DNA from: Dactylorhiza incarnata
Taxonomy: Eukaryota; Streptophyta; Magnoliopsida; Asparagales; Orchidaceae
Length of the DNA stretch: 64,000 nt
Assembly: GCA_033032865.1 (NCBI GenBank)
Contig: JAWHQI010000273.1
Location: 496,001 to 560,000, forward strand
Reading direction: 5' to 3'
Of the stretch, positions 31,294-41,536 are shown in pieces. Both the position numbers and the translations under genes were made by a program. Under the pieces are notes generated by a model, which did not search any database, was not told the DNA's origin, and saw only the letters and a list, made by a program, of their open reading frames with translations. Positions within the stretch are counted from its first letter, which is position 1. Every line of letters begins with the position of its first letter.

Positions 31294-31394
31294 GAGTTTT
31301 AAACAAGATAAGATTTTAGAGAAGGAAACTTTTAGAAAAATTAAGATCTGGTTGATCTTTGTGATTCAGGTGTATGTGTATTAATTCTGTATTT

Positions 31395-32787
31395 AGTATT
31401 AAAATTTTTTAATACGTTTTATAGCGGAAATTAAACTACTGTTTAAGTATATGTGTATTTAGTGTGAGTTATAGAAAACTACAGAATTAATAAAAAAGGA
31501 CACACAGCACAAGCACACAGAAATGATCAAGCACAGAAGACACAAGGAGCTATAGTAGTTCCCCAATAAACCTGGGTACGTCTACTCTTCTACCACCTTT
31601 GGTAGGAATCAACTAGGAGGGTTGATAAGGTGCCCAGGCACCAAGGAATTTTTGATAAGGTGTCCACACACCAATAAGCTTTTGATAAGGTGCTTAAAAA
31701 CCACACTAGGATTTTTTGATAAGGTGTCTTGCCACCACTGGGTAAACTTTTGAAGGGAGTATTAACCATGTACAGAATGAGATAAAAAGGTATAGAGTGT
31801 TCTTCTCTGTCAATGATCTGAGAGAAGGCAAAAGGTGTTGAAGCAGAGAGCTCCCCCTGTCTGATGAGAGTTAATGACAGATTCTTGGACAGAGCTTTCT
31901 CAAATAGAAGTCTTTGTAGCAGATGATCTCGATGAAGAAGAAAGCTGAGAAAGAATAGTGTATTTGCTTCTTCTTCTTCTTCTGAAAGACTTCTTCTATT
32001 CTCCTTGTTCTATGCTCACAGATGAGAGAAAGTGATAGTTAAATTTTTCTTTATTTCTCTCACAGAATACGACTATCTCAGTTCTTGCTATTCTCTTTTT
32101 CTTCTTTTGATAACTGTTTGTATATGTATTTTCAAATTCAAATCTTCTGTCTATTTAAGGAATGTCTTCTTCTGACTTAAATCCTTCTTGGAACCAGGTA
32201 GCCACCCAAAACGATTTTTGGCAGGTCCTTTTAACTCCTTTTGTCGAGAAAGATGCCTTTGGCATTAAATGTCAACGACTATTCTTCTTCTTGGAAAGGA
32301 AGGAATATAAGGATATAATAGATGAAAAAGATATCCTTACTTGGCTGCCTGAATACGTCCAAGGAGAAATAAATATATCCTTTATTTTGCTGATTTGAGT
32401 TCAGAGAACTGACATCCACTGAGAATATAAATCTGAGCATTAGAAAGCAATTTGTCGAGCGCTGGCTAGAATTTGTCGACCGCTGCTAGTCATTTGTCGA
32501 GCGCTGGCTTAGAATTCGTCGACCGCTGCTAGTCATTTGTTGAGCGCTGACTCAGAATTTGTCGACCACTGGAACTGCAAATTTCTTCAGTCTGCTGGAA
32601 GTAATTTGTCGAACGAATCTGGTCATTCGTCGAACACCACTCACCATGTGTTGAGCTTGAATTTGCCTAAGTTCTGCTAATCTGATCAGCCTAAAGCTTG
32701 ACCCTAAGGCTATACATTGGGGTCAATACAGATCCTAATCAACACATAGTGATCCTAGCCCAAATTAGTAATAGGGTTGTTCCAACA
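31395..32787 (-). repeat. Sire-1 5' LTR, inner end deleted
   Basis: Matches the left LTR from 21311 on and ends GTTGTTCCAACA at 32787. The 48 bases corresponding to 21263-21310 (with the CTATTCACCCCCCC box) are missing, as is a primer-binding site. Confidence 0.9.
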
Positions 32788-33557
32788 GTGGCCCCTTCCT
32801 TCGCGATGGACATTACTCCCTCTGGGGAGCATCGCTTACTAATAAAAGTTGGGGAAGAAGGAGCGGCCAATTCTTCAACACCGGGCGGATTGGAAGAGGA
32901 TGAGGCGGTCACCTCTCAGAGGTCGCGCGAGTTGATCCTCACCTCGACAGACGCGGCAGGCGAGTCCAGTCGGTCTCATCCGCCTGACTTGCCGTCCGCC
33001 AAGAAGAAGAAGAGGAAGAGGGCTGAGACGATAGCCGAGCGGATTGCTAGGAAGGCCGGAAAACTGAAGGTCAAGAATAAGTCGATCGGACTGAAAGGCT
33101 GTCATGGGAGAAGGCTTTTCAGGAGCGGGAGAAAGCTCTTAAAGAAGAGGTTGTCGCGGCGCGGGGCCAAATCGCTGTGGTGGTCGGGCGGCTTGATAAG
33201 GAGAAGAAGGCGAACAACAAACTTGAGGATGACCTGAAGCACTACAAAGATAAATTCTACAATTTAACCCGGTCGATTAATAAGGGTCAGCGAACCACTT
33301 TAGCCACCTTGACCGTTGGAGAGACCTCAAATCCTCCAGCGGCCAAGGAGACTGGCCGAGTTAACTTTCCTAATGAGGTTGCGGCGTCGCGCGCTATTCC
33401 GGCTGCCCGGGTAGAGCGTGATGTCGCGCGGCTTCATAGTACTTTTCAGCTAATGCATAAAATCATGAATTCTTTGTATGGGCTTCTAATTCAAGCCGGT
33501 GACCAGACCACACGACTGCATAGGGAAGACGTTCCTCCGGAAGATCCCCAGCCATGA

Positions 33558-33924
33558 ATGGCTTTCAATTCGTACAATGTTGTTTGTAATATTATTTGCA
33601 GTCTTTAGACTTTATGACAGTCTTCTTGATGATATGCACGGTTTAATGTTTCTGATACTCGCGATCTGTATTTATGTCATAACGCTGCGCGATCTGTTTG
33701 CTTGAATGGATTTATAGTCCGCGCGATTTCTGTATGTATTTCTTCCTTTGCAGGGCTTGAAAATTGATGGCCATACGGCCCGTGTTGTGATGATTTTGAG
33801 CACCTAGCTCAAACTATTTGATAGAACGTATATTGAGAACCGCGCGGTTAGAAGGTATTTTTGCTAACTGCAGATCATTGGAAGCTATAAGTATCAGCTT
33901 CTGCGGAGTCATTCTCACAATTCC
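33558..33924 (+). other. Spacer between Tat-1 accessory genes 1 and 2
   Basis: No coding sequence. A TATA-like CTATAAGTATC lies at about 33877-33887, 40 bases before the gene-2 ATG. It lacks the inverted-repeat array seen at the same place in Tat-2 copy A. Confidence 0.4.
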
Positions 33925-35806
33925 ATGGCGCGATCCAAGGGCAAATCGGAGCGGTCTGAGAAGATCAAATCGAAGCGAACTGATGCGGCCGCAGCTTTTC
34001 ATTCTGCTGACCATAAAGAATGTCGTTTAACCCAAGATGAGCTGGACGATTTCATAATGAGGCACATGACCGGGAGCAACCTGCTCGTGCGACTTCACCT
34101 CCGTGATGAGCGGGTTAATTCTTCCAATCTGCACCAGGTCGCAGTGCCCATTGATCATTTTGAGAATGGTTTTAAGTTCCCACCACCTCTCGAGGTCATT
34201 GAGGTGTTTGACCATTATGGAGTTGTGCCCGGACAACTCCCGCCGAACTCTATAGCCTCAATATATAACTTCATTTCGTATTTGCGGTCTGAGAGAACTC
34301 GATTCTCTATTGATCTCTTCAGAAAATTCTTCTCGGTGCGAGCTAAAGCAGATGTAGGGACCAACATCTTCAGAGGGCATCTCTATTTTGGATGCCGCGG
34401 CTTGAAGGTTGTTAATCTCGCGAACAAACATTCGAACTGGTCGGAATGATACCTTATGTTTGAAGGCGATTTCGGGCTGATGCCTGTTAGTTCGCAAGTC
34501 AGGGACGAAGAGGCATTCCGCCAGGTCGACGTTGGGCAGATCGAGTTGAAAACTTATAAGCTCCTTGAGAACGTGCGGCTTGACGTTTACCATTATATTC
34601 CCCTATTTTCTAAGCTAGGGAATGTCCGTCCTGAAGATAGTAAGCTTCCCTTCAACTCGCTACTTCCAACCGGGCGGATTGCTTTTACTAAAACTTGACT
34701 GTCTTGCAGCTGCCCATATGGTTCCTTTGAACAAACCAGTCATGCCGTCCGTCCCGGTTTTGACTCAGAGGGAGAGGAAGGAAAGGAGAAAAAGGACAGG
34801 TGGGACGGACTCATCTGAAGATGAGGGCCCGTTTTCCCCGGAGGAATTCGAACTCCTCCGGTCTTGTAGGAATCCGCACGACTTGAAAGGCAAGGCGACA
34901 GTCCAATGGCATAAGGATGAGGCCGCCATTCAAATCTCCACCGCGCTCCCTTTCTGGGGGAGCAGAAACGTTGGCCGCCATGCGCTAGCCGCCGGTGCGG
35001 CCTTGTATGGCTGGAAGAATCTGAGGAAGTTGAAGAGGGTTCCCGAGGAAGAACTTGCCAAGGTGGCCGCGCAAGCCGGAGCTTGGGGTTTTACAGCCAA
35101 CCACTTTATGGCTCTGGCATATAAGCGGCTTGTGTCGGCCCAAGTGTATGCGGAGAAGAAAATTGAGGAACTAACCGAAGAGGTTACTCGGTTAAATAAA
35201 ATTGAGGAAGTACGTTGGTGATTAACTGCGGTTTGTCTTTTTTCTGACCGCACGGCCTGATTCTGTTCCCCTTCTTTATAGGATAAATATAATCCTGAAA
35301 ACCCGGATTTCCAAGATGAAGTCTTCTCTCTTATTTCTGATGGGGTCGACGGCGCCTTGAACATTCTGAGGGAACGAGATGGTCTGTCCACCGGTTTTGA
35401 GGATGTGACCTTTTCGGATGTCTTTCCCCATCTTTCGGATCAGTACGAAGAACTCCAACGGAAAAGTAGAGGGAAGGACCCGGCTGAGTCCGGTGACGAC
35501 TCGCAAGAGATCGGGGAAGATAAAGATGGGTCCGCTGCGGCTGATAATGACGCCGCCGAGCAGGAGGATATTGAAGACGCCGCGGTCAGTGGAGCTGCTC
35601 CAGAAGATACAGCTGTTAAGGAAGAAAAAAGTTCATCTTCCAGTTCGGGTTCATCTTACAGCCGGTCCGCGTGGACCGGTGATAGCAGTTCTTCAAGCTT
35701 TTCATCTTCTAGCGAAGGTTACTCGCCAGAGGTGAACGTTGATGGCAATTCGCCAGAGGTGGACTCAAACTTTCCTGCTAAGAAGAAACATAAGTCGCGC
35801 GAATAG
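33925..35806 (+). pseudogene. Tat-1 accessory gene 2 (PF04195-like), three exons, one stop
   Basis: Antisense to gag-pol. Exons 33925-34639, 34710-35209 and 35282-35806 are inferred from GTAAGC...TTGCAG (70 bp, phase 1) and GTACGT...TTATAG (72 bp, phase 0) introns; reading frames match across both, giving 579 codons. A single TGA at 34447-34449 (after NKHSNWSE) interrupts exon 1. The N-terminus is basic (MARSKGKSERSEKIKSKR). The PF04195-like core includes EVFDHYGVVPGQLPPNSIAS and IDLFRKFFSVRAK. Exon 2 ends in a coiled coil (AEKKIEELTEEVTRLNK). The C-terminus is Ser/Asp/Glu-rich and ends KKKHKSRE. Basic ends suggest, but do not prove, a nuclear protein. Function is unknown. Confidence 0.7.
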
Positions 35807-37929
35807 TTCTTTTCTTTTTTCTTTCCTCTTAGAAAGTTGTATGATAACCAACCGGTCTTATTTTGTTAACCGGGCGGTTTAAGTTAAATGTAAAGATGTG
35901 TTGATAGTGAATGGAATGTTACCTATTTGGTTGTTCATTGTTTGTAACTTACTTGTGTTCGATGCAATCTCATTCCTTTTCAATTTTTATTTCTTCTTAC
36001 CAAGTCGCGCGATTTGTCATAAGGCCGGTTGAATAATTAGCCTCGGATTCTCAGCAGATATATAAAACTACCTTGTCATAACATAAGCTGTCCGCGCGGC
36101 CTGATTTTTAATGAATCGAATACTTCCTGTGGAATTCTCGATGAGCTCGTATGGCTTAAATCTTAATCCGAACGGACAGAAAGACAGACTTTCAATCTCG
36201 ATACAATAAATCAAATAAATATAAAGAGATCCTGATGAATCCCGAACGGTATGGAGATTAATCCGTGCGGACAGGAAGATAGGCCATTATGATGAACCGG
36301 CAGATCAATTATTTTCAAAAGAATTCTTTGATAAATCTGAGCGACCTGGAGACTAATCTGATCAGGTAGAGAGACTTTCGATTCTGTTTCAATAACCTGT
36401 AATGTATTCGAGCGACTTGAATTTCGACCCGGGCGGATAAGGGTATTAATTCCCAAACTTGCCTCTGTCAATTAATCATGGCATCATAACGAATTCGAAC
36501 ACTCTGAGCATCAAACCGATCGGTTCGAAGGAGAACTTTAAGTTTGATCCAATGATTTAATCATTTTTGAGGAACTCGTTACGAACTTGAGCGGCATGAA
36601 TATTAGATCGCACAGACAGGAATCTGGGTCCAGTTCGATGAACTTATCGACCGTCTTAATGAAGAACGGACAACCGTTATTTAATACAAGCGCTGTCAAC
36701 CCGCTGTTCGGGAAATTGTCAATCCGCGCAATCAATAATTTTAATTCCTGAACGATATTTAAAGAACCTTTAAGTTATAATCAAGTCCGAGCGGCCAGAA
36801 TATATCTTTGGTGACCAAATAACGATCAACTTTTGAAGACCAGAATCTACCAACTCGAATTATTTGGATGCAATCCATACGACTCATGATGTTGTTGAAG
36901 TAATTCCTGATCGTTCGGTTAGAACATCAAACTGCTGTCTAATTCCAGATCACCGACCTGGTGACTCAAGCTGCCGGATGTATACCTGCTTATCAAACAG
37001 GATGGTTTAATAATTCAAACCGCTCGGCTTGAATATTATGTGGGCCTAGGCGGCGAACATTGCTTTCCTCAAGCGGTCATGAGGGTTGTAAATGACTCGA
37101 CTGCTCTCCCCGCCTGGGGTTACAAGCTGAGTTGATCAACTGGGCAGGTGTGGTTATGCCGCGGGGGCTCTACCGACATTGCTTTCCTCAGAGGGATCAA
37201 CTCAGTTGTGGGTTGTAAACGACTCGACTGCTCTCCCCGCCTGGGGTTACAAGCTGAGTTGATCAACTGGGCAGGTGTGGTTATGCCGCGGGGGCTCTAC
37301 CGACATTGCTTTCCTCAGAGGGATCAACTCAGTTGTGGGTTGTAAACGACTCGACGCTCTCCCCGCCTGGGGTTACAAGCTGAGTTGATCAATTGGGCAG
37401 GTGTGGTTATGCCGCGGGGGCTCTACCGACATTGCTTTCCTCAGAGGGATCAACTCAGTTGTGGGTTCCGCCCAGGCGTCGCTTGAGAGTACCTTGGAGT
37501 ATTCGATGGTTATAGACTAAGATGATCAGTTGGGGAGGTATGGTTATGCCGCGGGAGCTTTACCGATATTGCTTTCCTCAGAAAGATCATCAAAGCTATA
37601 ACTATATCCCTTTCGGGGTATGATAGAGCTAACAATCACCCGGACCTGGTGCGTTAGATATCAACCGAGATCTGAGATTCTGAAGACCACCGCACGGGAA
37701 TTGTCAAGCTGCCACTACACATGTGCAAAAACTCCCCGCTACATGTGGTCGACGTGGGCTTACACTAATGACTACAATCCGAGGGGGTTCAAGTAGAATT
37801 CAGCGATGTCTCCGCGGTTCAGTGAGTTTGATATATAAAGAAAGTAAGAAAAATTTAGACAAGAAGAAGTGTCAGTACGGGGCTTTTCATCGAATATCTA
37901 AAAAATGCTTAAAATGAAGAAAACATTTT
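35807..37929. other. Tat-1 non-coding region between accessory gene 2 and integrase
   Basis: No coding sequence is convincing. 36000-37050 has scattered, diverged words such as GAGCGGCCTGA and TCGCGCGATT. 37085-37600 is a tandem repeat block. This is the variable 3' region of Tat elements, known in the group to accumulate tandem repeats. Confidence 0.6.
37085..37600. repeat. Tandem repeats of about 127 bp with internal palindrome
   Basis: The word TGGGCAGGTGTGGTTATGCC starts at 37141, 37268 and 37394, with a diverged fourth unit near 37528. Each unit holds the palindrome AGTTGATCAACT and, later, GATCAACTCAGTTG, so it can fold on itself. Confidence 0.9.
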
Positions 37930-39087
37930 TTAAGGATAAAAACATTTGAGATCGTCACCGCTCCAAGTGCATGAGATGTCTTCTCCGTCGCTTGTTTGGA
38001 GGTGGTAGGCCCCATTTCTCAAGGCTTCCTTGATGAAGAATGGCCCTGCCCAGTTGGGATTCAGCTTTCCAACATTGCCAGATCTGGCTGCAGCATCTAC
38101 CTTCTTTAGTACCAAATCCCCGCCTGCAAACTGTTTTATCCTGACATTTTTGTCAAAGTACTTTGCCATTCTCCTTTTGACTTCTTCCTGTCTGATTGTT
38201 GCCTCATCCTGAAGTTCTTCGATCAGATCCAAACTATACTTGATAGCCTCGTCATTTTCATCTATCCATGCTTCTCCTCCCTCCTTTGCATATACCACTC
38301 TTGGAGTGACCACCTCAAACTCTACAGGAACAACAGCCTCCGAGCCATGGGATAGTTTGAATGGTGTCTCTCCCGTAACAGAAGATGGAGTGGTACGAAG
38401 GGTCCAAAGGATAGAAGGGAGTTGGTCTGCCCAATTTCCTCTTTGATTCAAGACCCTCTTCATCAAGAGTCGCTGAATCTGCCGATTCGCTGCTTCTACC
38501 TGACCATTTGTCCTTGGATGATGCACTGAAGCAAACCGAAGATCAATCCCCACCTGATCGCAAAAGGTTATCATCTCTGGATTGTTAAATTGCGGACCAT
38601 TGTCAGTGACAATCGCTAGCGGAATTCCATGCCGGCAGACTATCTCTCCCCAGATGAAGTTCCGGATAATTTGAGTTATAGTTTTTGCCAATGCTTTTGC
38701 CTCAATCCACTTGCTGAAGTAGTCGATCATCACAATGATAAAATGACGCTGGCCACTGTCTATCGGGAAGGGTCCGATAAGATCCATCCCCCATACTACG
38801 AAGGGCCACGGCGCAGTTATTGATCTGAGTGACTGAGCAGGCAAATGTTGAAGAGGAGCGAACTTTTGACACTGAACACACCGCTTGGCAAATGCTTCAG
38901 CATCCTTTCTCATGGTTGGCCAAAAATATCCTTGCCTCAAAATCCTCTTTTCCAACGTCTTTGCTCCCGAGTGACTGCCGCACTCCCCAGAATGGACTTC
39001 TTGTAGTATAGTGGGGATCTCCTCTTCCGAGACGCATCGAGCCAAAGGAGACATGAGAGTTTTTCGATACAAGATTCTAGCCACCAA
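37930..39087 (-). CDS. Tat-1 integrase (open, motifs intact)
   Basis: Catalyses cDNA insertion. Open over 385 codons. The zinc-binding region shows HSGECGSHSGAKT followed by CVQCQKF. The catalytic triad is present: GMDLIGPF, VTDNGPQFNN and NGQVEAANRQIQ. The C-terminal domain ends KLNPNWAGPFFIKEALRNGA and a stop. Upstream it is fused in principle to RNase H, but a frameshift near 39110 separates them, so the first Met is not a true start. It is the best preserved part of this element. Confidence 0.88.
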   Translation of the reverse strand: MVARILYRKTLMSPLARCVSEEEIPTILQEVHSGECGSHSGAKTLEKRILRQGYFWPTMRKDAEAFAKRCVQCQKFAPLQHLPAQSLRSITAPWPFVVWGMDLIGPFPIDSGQRHFIIVMIDYFSKWIEAKALAKTITQIIRNFIWGEIVCRHGIPLAIVTDNGPQFNNPEMITFCDQVGIDLRFASVHHPRTNGQVEAANRQIQRLLMKRVLNQRGNWADQLPSILWTLRTTPSSVTGETPFKLSHGSEAVVPVEFEVVTPRVVYAKEGGEAWIDENDEAIKYSLDLIEELQDEATIRQEEVKRRMAKYFDKNVRIKQFAGGDLVLKKVDAAARSGNVGKLNPNWAGPFFIKEALRNGAYHLQTSDGEDISCTWSGDDLKCFYP

Positions 39088-39099
39088 GCAATAATAAGC

Positions 39100-40028
39100 C
39101 GCTTTTTTCTGAATCTCCTTCTGTCTTTGATAGATTCGTGGAACTCTCCTTTTGTCAGGTATAATTCATAAGGATCCATCCAGGAAGGATGTTGATCGAT
39201 TTGCATTAGTTCCCTCTCCTCTATAGCTGGATGAAAAAGTTCAGAGGTCACTCCTCCTGATGGAAGACTGAACTTTGATAACTCATCAGCTTCTCCATTC
39301 TGCGTCCTCGGGATATGTTCGATGACGAAAGATTTAAATCTTCCAATCTCCTCTTTTGCTAGCAGTAGATACTTCCGCAATGTCAGCTCACGTGTTTCAT
39401 AGTTGCCCAAAACCTGCGAAGCCATTACCAGGGAATCAGTTTTTACATGCACATGCTCTATGCCCAGTTCTTTCGCAAGCCTTAGCCCGGCTAGAAGCAC
39501 CTCATATTCGGCTTGATTATTCGTCACCGAAAAAAAGAACTTGATTGCCTGTTCGAGCTTAAGACCATTAGGACTGAGCAAGATTACTCCTGCTCCTACC
39601 GAGTTCTTCCCTGAAGCTCCATCCACGAAGATAATCCAGGCCCAAGGGGACTTCTCCACTTGCTCGGAATTTGATTCTGGTATATCGACCATGAAATCTG
39701 CCAAGACTTGGGCCTTGATTGCGGTTCTGGGGATATAAGTTATTTCAAACTCGCTTAGCTCAATGGCCCACTTGGCTAATCTTCCGGAATGGTCAAGCTT
39801 TTCCAGGATGCTCCTCAACGGATGGTCTGTGATTACTTGGATTGGATGTGCTTGGAAATAAGGTCGGAGCCTTCTTGAGGATTGAACCAGAGCCAGAGCT
39901 AGCTTTTCCAGGATTGAATATCTCGTTTCTGCATCTTTAAGTATATGGCTAACATAGTATATAGGAAACTGCCTCTTCTTTTCTTCTCGAACGAGAACAG
40001 AGCTGACAACATCGGGTCCAACCCCCAA
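39100..40028 (-). pseudogene. Tat-1 RNase H pair (Gypsy-type then archaeal-type)
   Basis: The first domain is the end of the normal Gypsy RNase H (YYVSHILKDAETRYS, TDHPLRSILEKLDHSGR). The second begins FVDGASGKNSVGAGVIL and continues TNNQAEYEVLLAGLRLAKELG and VKTDSLVMASQVLG, with the acidic residues of a second RNase H. This duplication is a known mark of the Tat group. The frame breaks near 39110 before integrase. Confidence 0.85.
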
Positions 40029-40071
40029 ATATAAGAACAGAGTTTCCCCTTCACGAGGGCTCTGGAGAAGA

Positions 40072-41160
40072 GGAGTCGATGTTAATTGTTTCTTCAGTTG
40101 ATCAAATGCGTCATCGCACTCCTTGTCCCACTCAAACTTCGACCCTCCTCAGAGTGTCTTGAAGAAAGGAGCACTTTTATCTCCCGATTTAGAGATAAAC
40201 CTGCTCAGTCCTGCCAATCTTCCTCCAAGTTGTTGTACTTCTTTCGTATTACGAGGAGGGGTCATTTCTAGTATGGCCTTTACCTTATCCGAATTTGGTG
40301 CAAGGCCATCGGGCGTAAGGAGATGTCTAAGAAACTTTCCCTTAGTTGCCCCAAACACACATTTCAAAGGGTTTAATTTTAACTTGAACCTTCGTAGAGT
40401 AGCGAACGTCTCTACAAGGTCTGCCAAGTGAATTGAGAAGGTTTTACTTTTTAGGAGGAGGTCATCAACATAAACCTCGAGGTTCCTTCCTTTTGCTTCT
40501 TAAAGACGGTGTCCATCATCCTCTGGTACGTCGCTCCCGCATTTTTAAGCCCAAAAGGCATTACGAGGTAACAGTAACAGCCATCGTTTGTGATGAAAGA
40601 TGTATGCGGGATATCAGGTTTATGCATTTTGATTTGGTGATAACCATAAAATGCATCGAGAAAGCTTATTTATACCCAACCGCGGAATCAACTAAAACAT
40701 CTATCCGGGGCAAGGGGTAGCAATCCTTGGGGCACGCTTTATTGAGTTTTGTGAAATCTACACACATGCGCCATTTTCCCCCAGATTTTTTCACCATTAC
40801 AACATTTGACATCCAAGTGGGGTATTGGATTTCAGAAATGAAATTTGCTTTAAGAAGTTTTGCAAGTTCTTCTTTAATGGGTACCGCCAACTTGGTTGCC
40901 ACCTCCCTCTTCTTTTGTTGGATCGGCTTGAATTCAGGGGAGACATTGAGGTGATGGCATGCAATATTCGGATCTACTCCAGGCATATCTTCCGCCGACC
41001 AGGCGAAGATGTCCAGATTCTTCAATAGACAGGAGATCAGTTGAATCTTCTCCTCTTCTGATAGTTCGGCATTGATGATTAGTTTCTTTTCTTCCCCTTT
41101 AGCAATGGGGATCTCTTGGGTCTCCTGGGCAGGTTCCAGGTGATCCCCTTCTCACTCTGT
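40072..41160 (-). pseudogene. Tat-1 reverse transcriptase, frameshifted
   Basis: Pieces in different frames give the RT: 41025-40666 (WMSNVVMVKKSGGKWRMCVD, then KACPKDCYPLPRID), then SFLDAFYGYHQIKMHK and LVMPFGLKNAGATYQRM near 40670-40510, then YVDDLLLKS near 40480-40450, then 40427-40149 (LKLNPLKCVFGATKGKFL). Catalytic residues can still be recognised but at least three frameshifts and a stop at 40149 prevent function. Confidence 0.85.
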
Positions 41161-41536
41161 GCTTCCTTCAGCCTCTTCAAGGGGCTTGGATACTTCGTGG
41201 ACCACTTCGGATCCGATATTGACGTCCTTCGGCAACGAACTTTAAAGCCAAGTGGAAAGTGGACACTATTGCCTTGTAAGAGTTCAGGATTGGCCTTCCA
41301 AAGATTGCACAATAGCTGCTCAGGGCTTCCACCACTACAAAGCTTATCAGCTTTGTTATGCCTCCCAATGACACCAAAAGCTTTACACACCCTTCCACTT
41401 CTTTCTTTTCTCCCGAGAAACCGTAGAGAGGCCCTTCCATGGAGAGCAGAGGCTTTCCAGTCTTAAGGGCTTCGAATGTTTGACGGAAAATGAGGTTAAC
41501 TGAACTACCGGTATCAATCAGAATCTTGTGTACAGT
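41161..41536 (-). pseudogene. Tat-1 aspartic protease
   Basis: Active site HKILIDTGSSVNLIF with the DTG codons at 41515-41507. It is separated from Gag by an in-frame TAG (41539-41537) eight codons upstream of the catalytic Asp, probably a point mutation in a Gag-Pol fusion frame. The downstream part (ISFVVVEALSSYCAIFGRPIL) continues the fold and then loses frame before RT. Confidence 0.75.

Larger units (their letters stand above)
21263..32787 (-). mobile_element. Sirevirus-type Copia retrotransposon (Sire-1), nested in Tat-1
   Basis: Bounded by TSD gtggc (21258-21262 and 32788-32792). The minus strand carries 5' LTR, gag, protease, integrase, RT, RNase H, an env-like reading frame, polypurine tract and 3' LTR. 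Integrase before RT is the Copia order, and an extra long reading frame after RNase H is typical of many Sireviruses. The LTRs differ at about 20-25 of about 1390 aligned positions by hand count, making it younger than Tat-1. The right LTR has lost its inner 48 bp together with primer-binding site and leader. Confidence 0.92.
20690..33557 (+). pseudogene. Tat-1 accessory gene 1, coiled coil, interrupted by Sire-1
   Basis: Antisense to gag-pol. The first part (20690-21262) is a strongly charged coiled coil built on about 21-base repeats encoding units like AEKEQAEKARAERELAE, with in-frame stops at the ends of EEQ and ARAEKE. Sire-1 sits exactly in this reading frame: the coding sequence before it ends ...DDVA and the frame resumes after the gtggc duplication with VAPSFAMDITPSG. 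The later part has a KKKKRKR basic patch, a frameshift near 33080, then a second coiled coil (DKEKKANNKLEDDLKHYKDK) and a stop at 33557. No start codon is convincing. Function is unknown. Confidence 0.55.
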
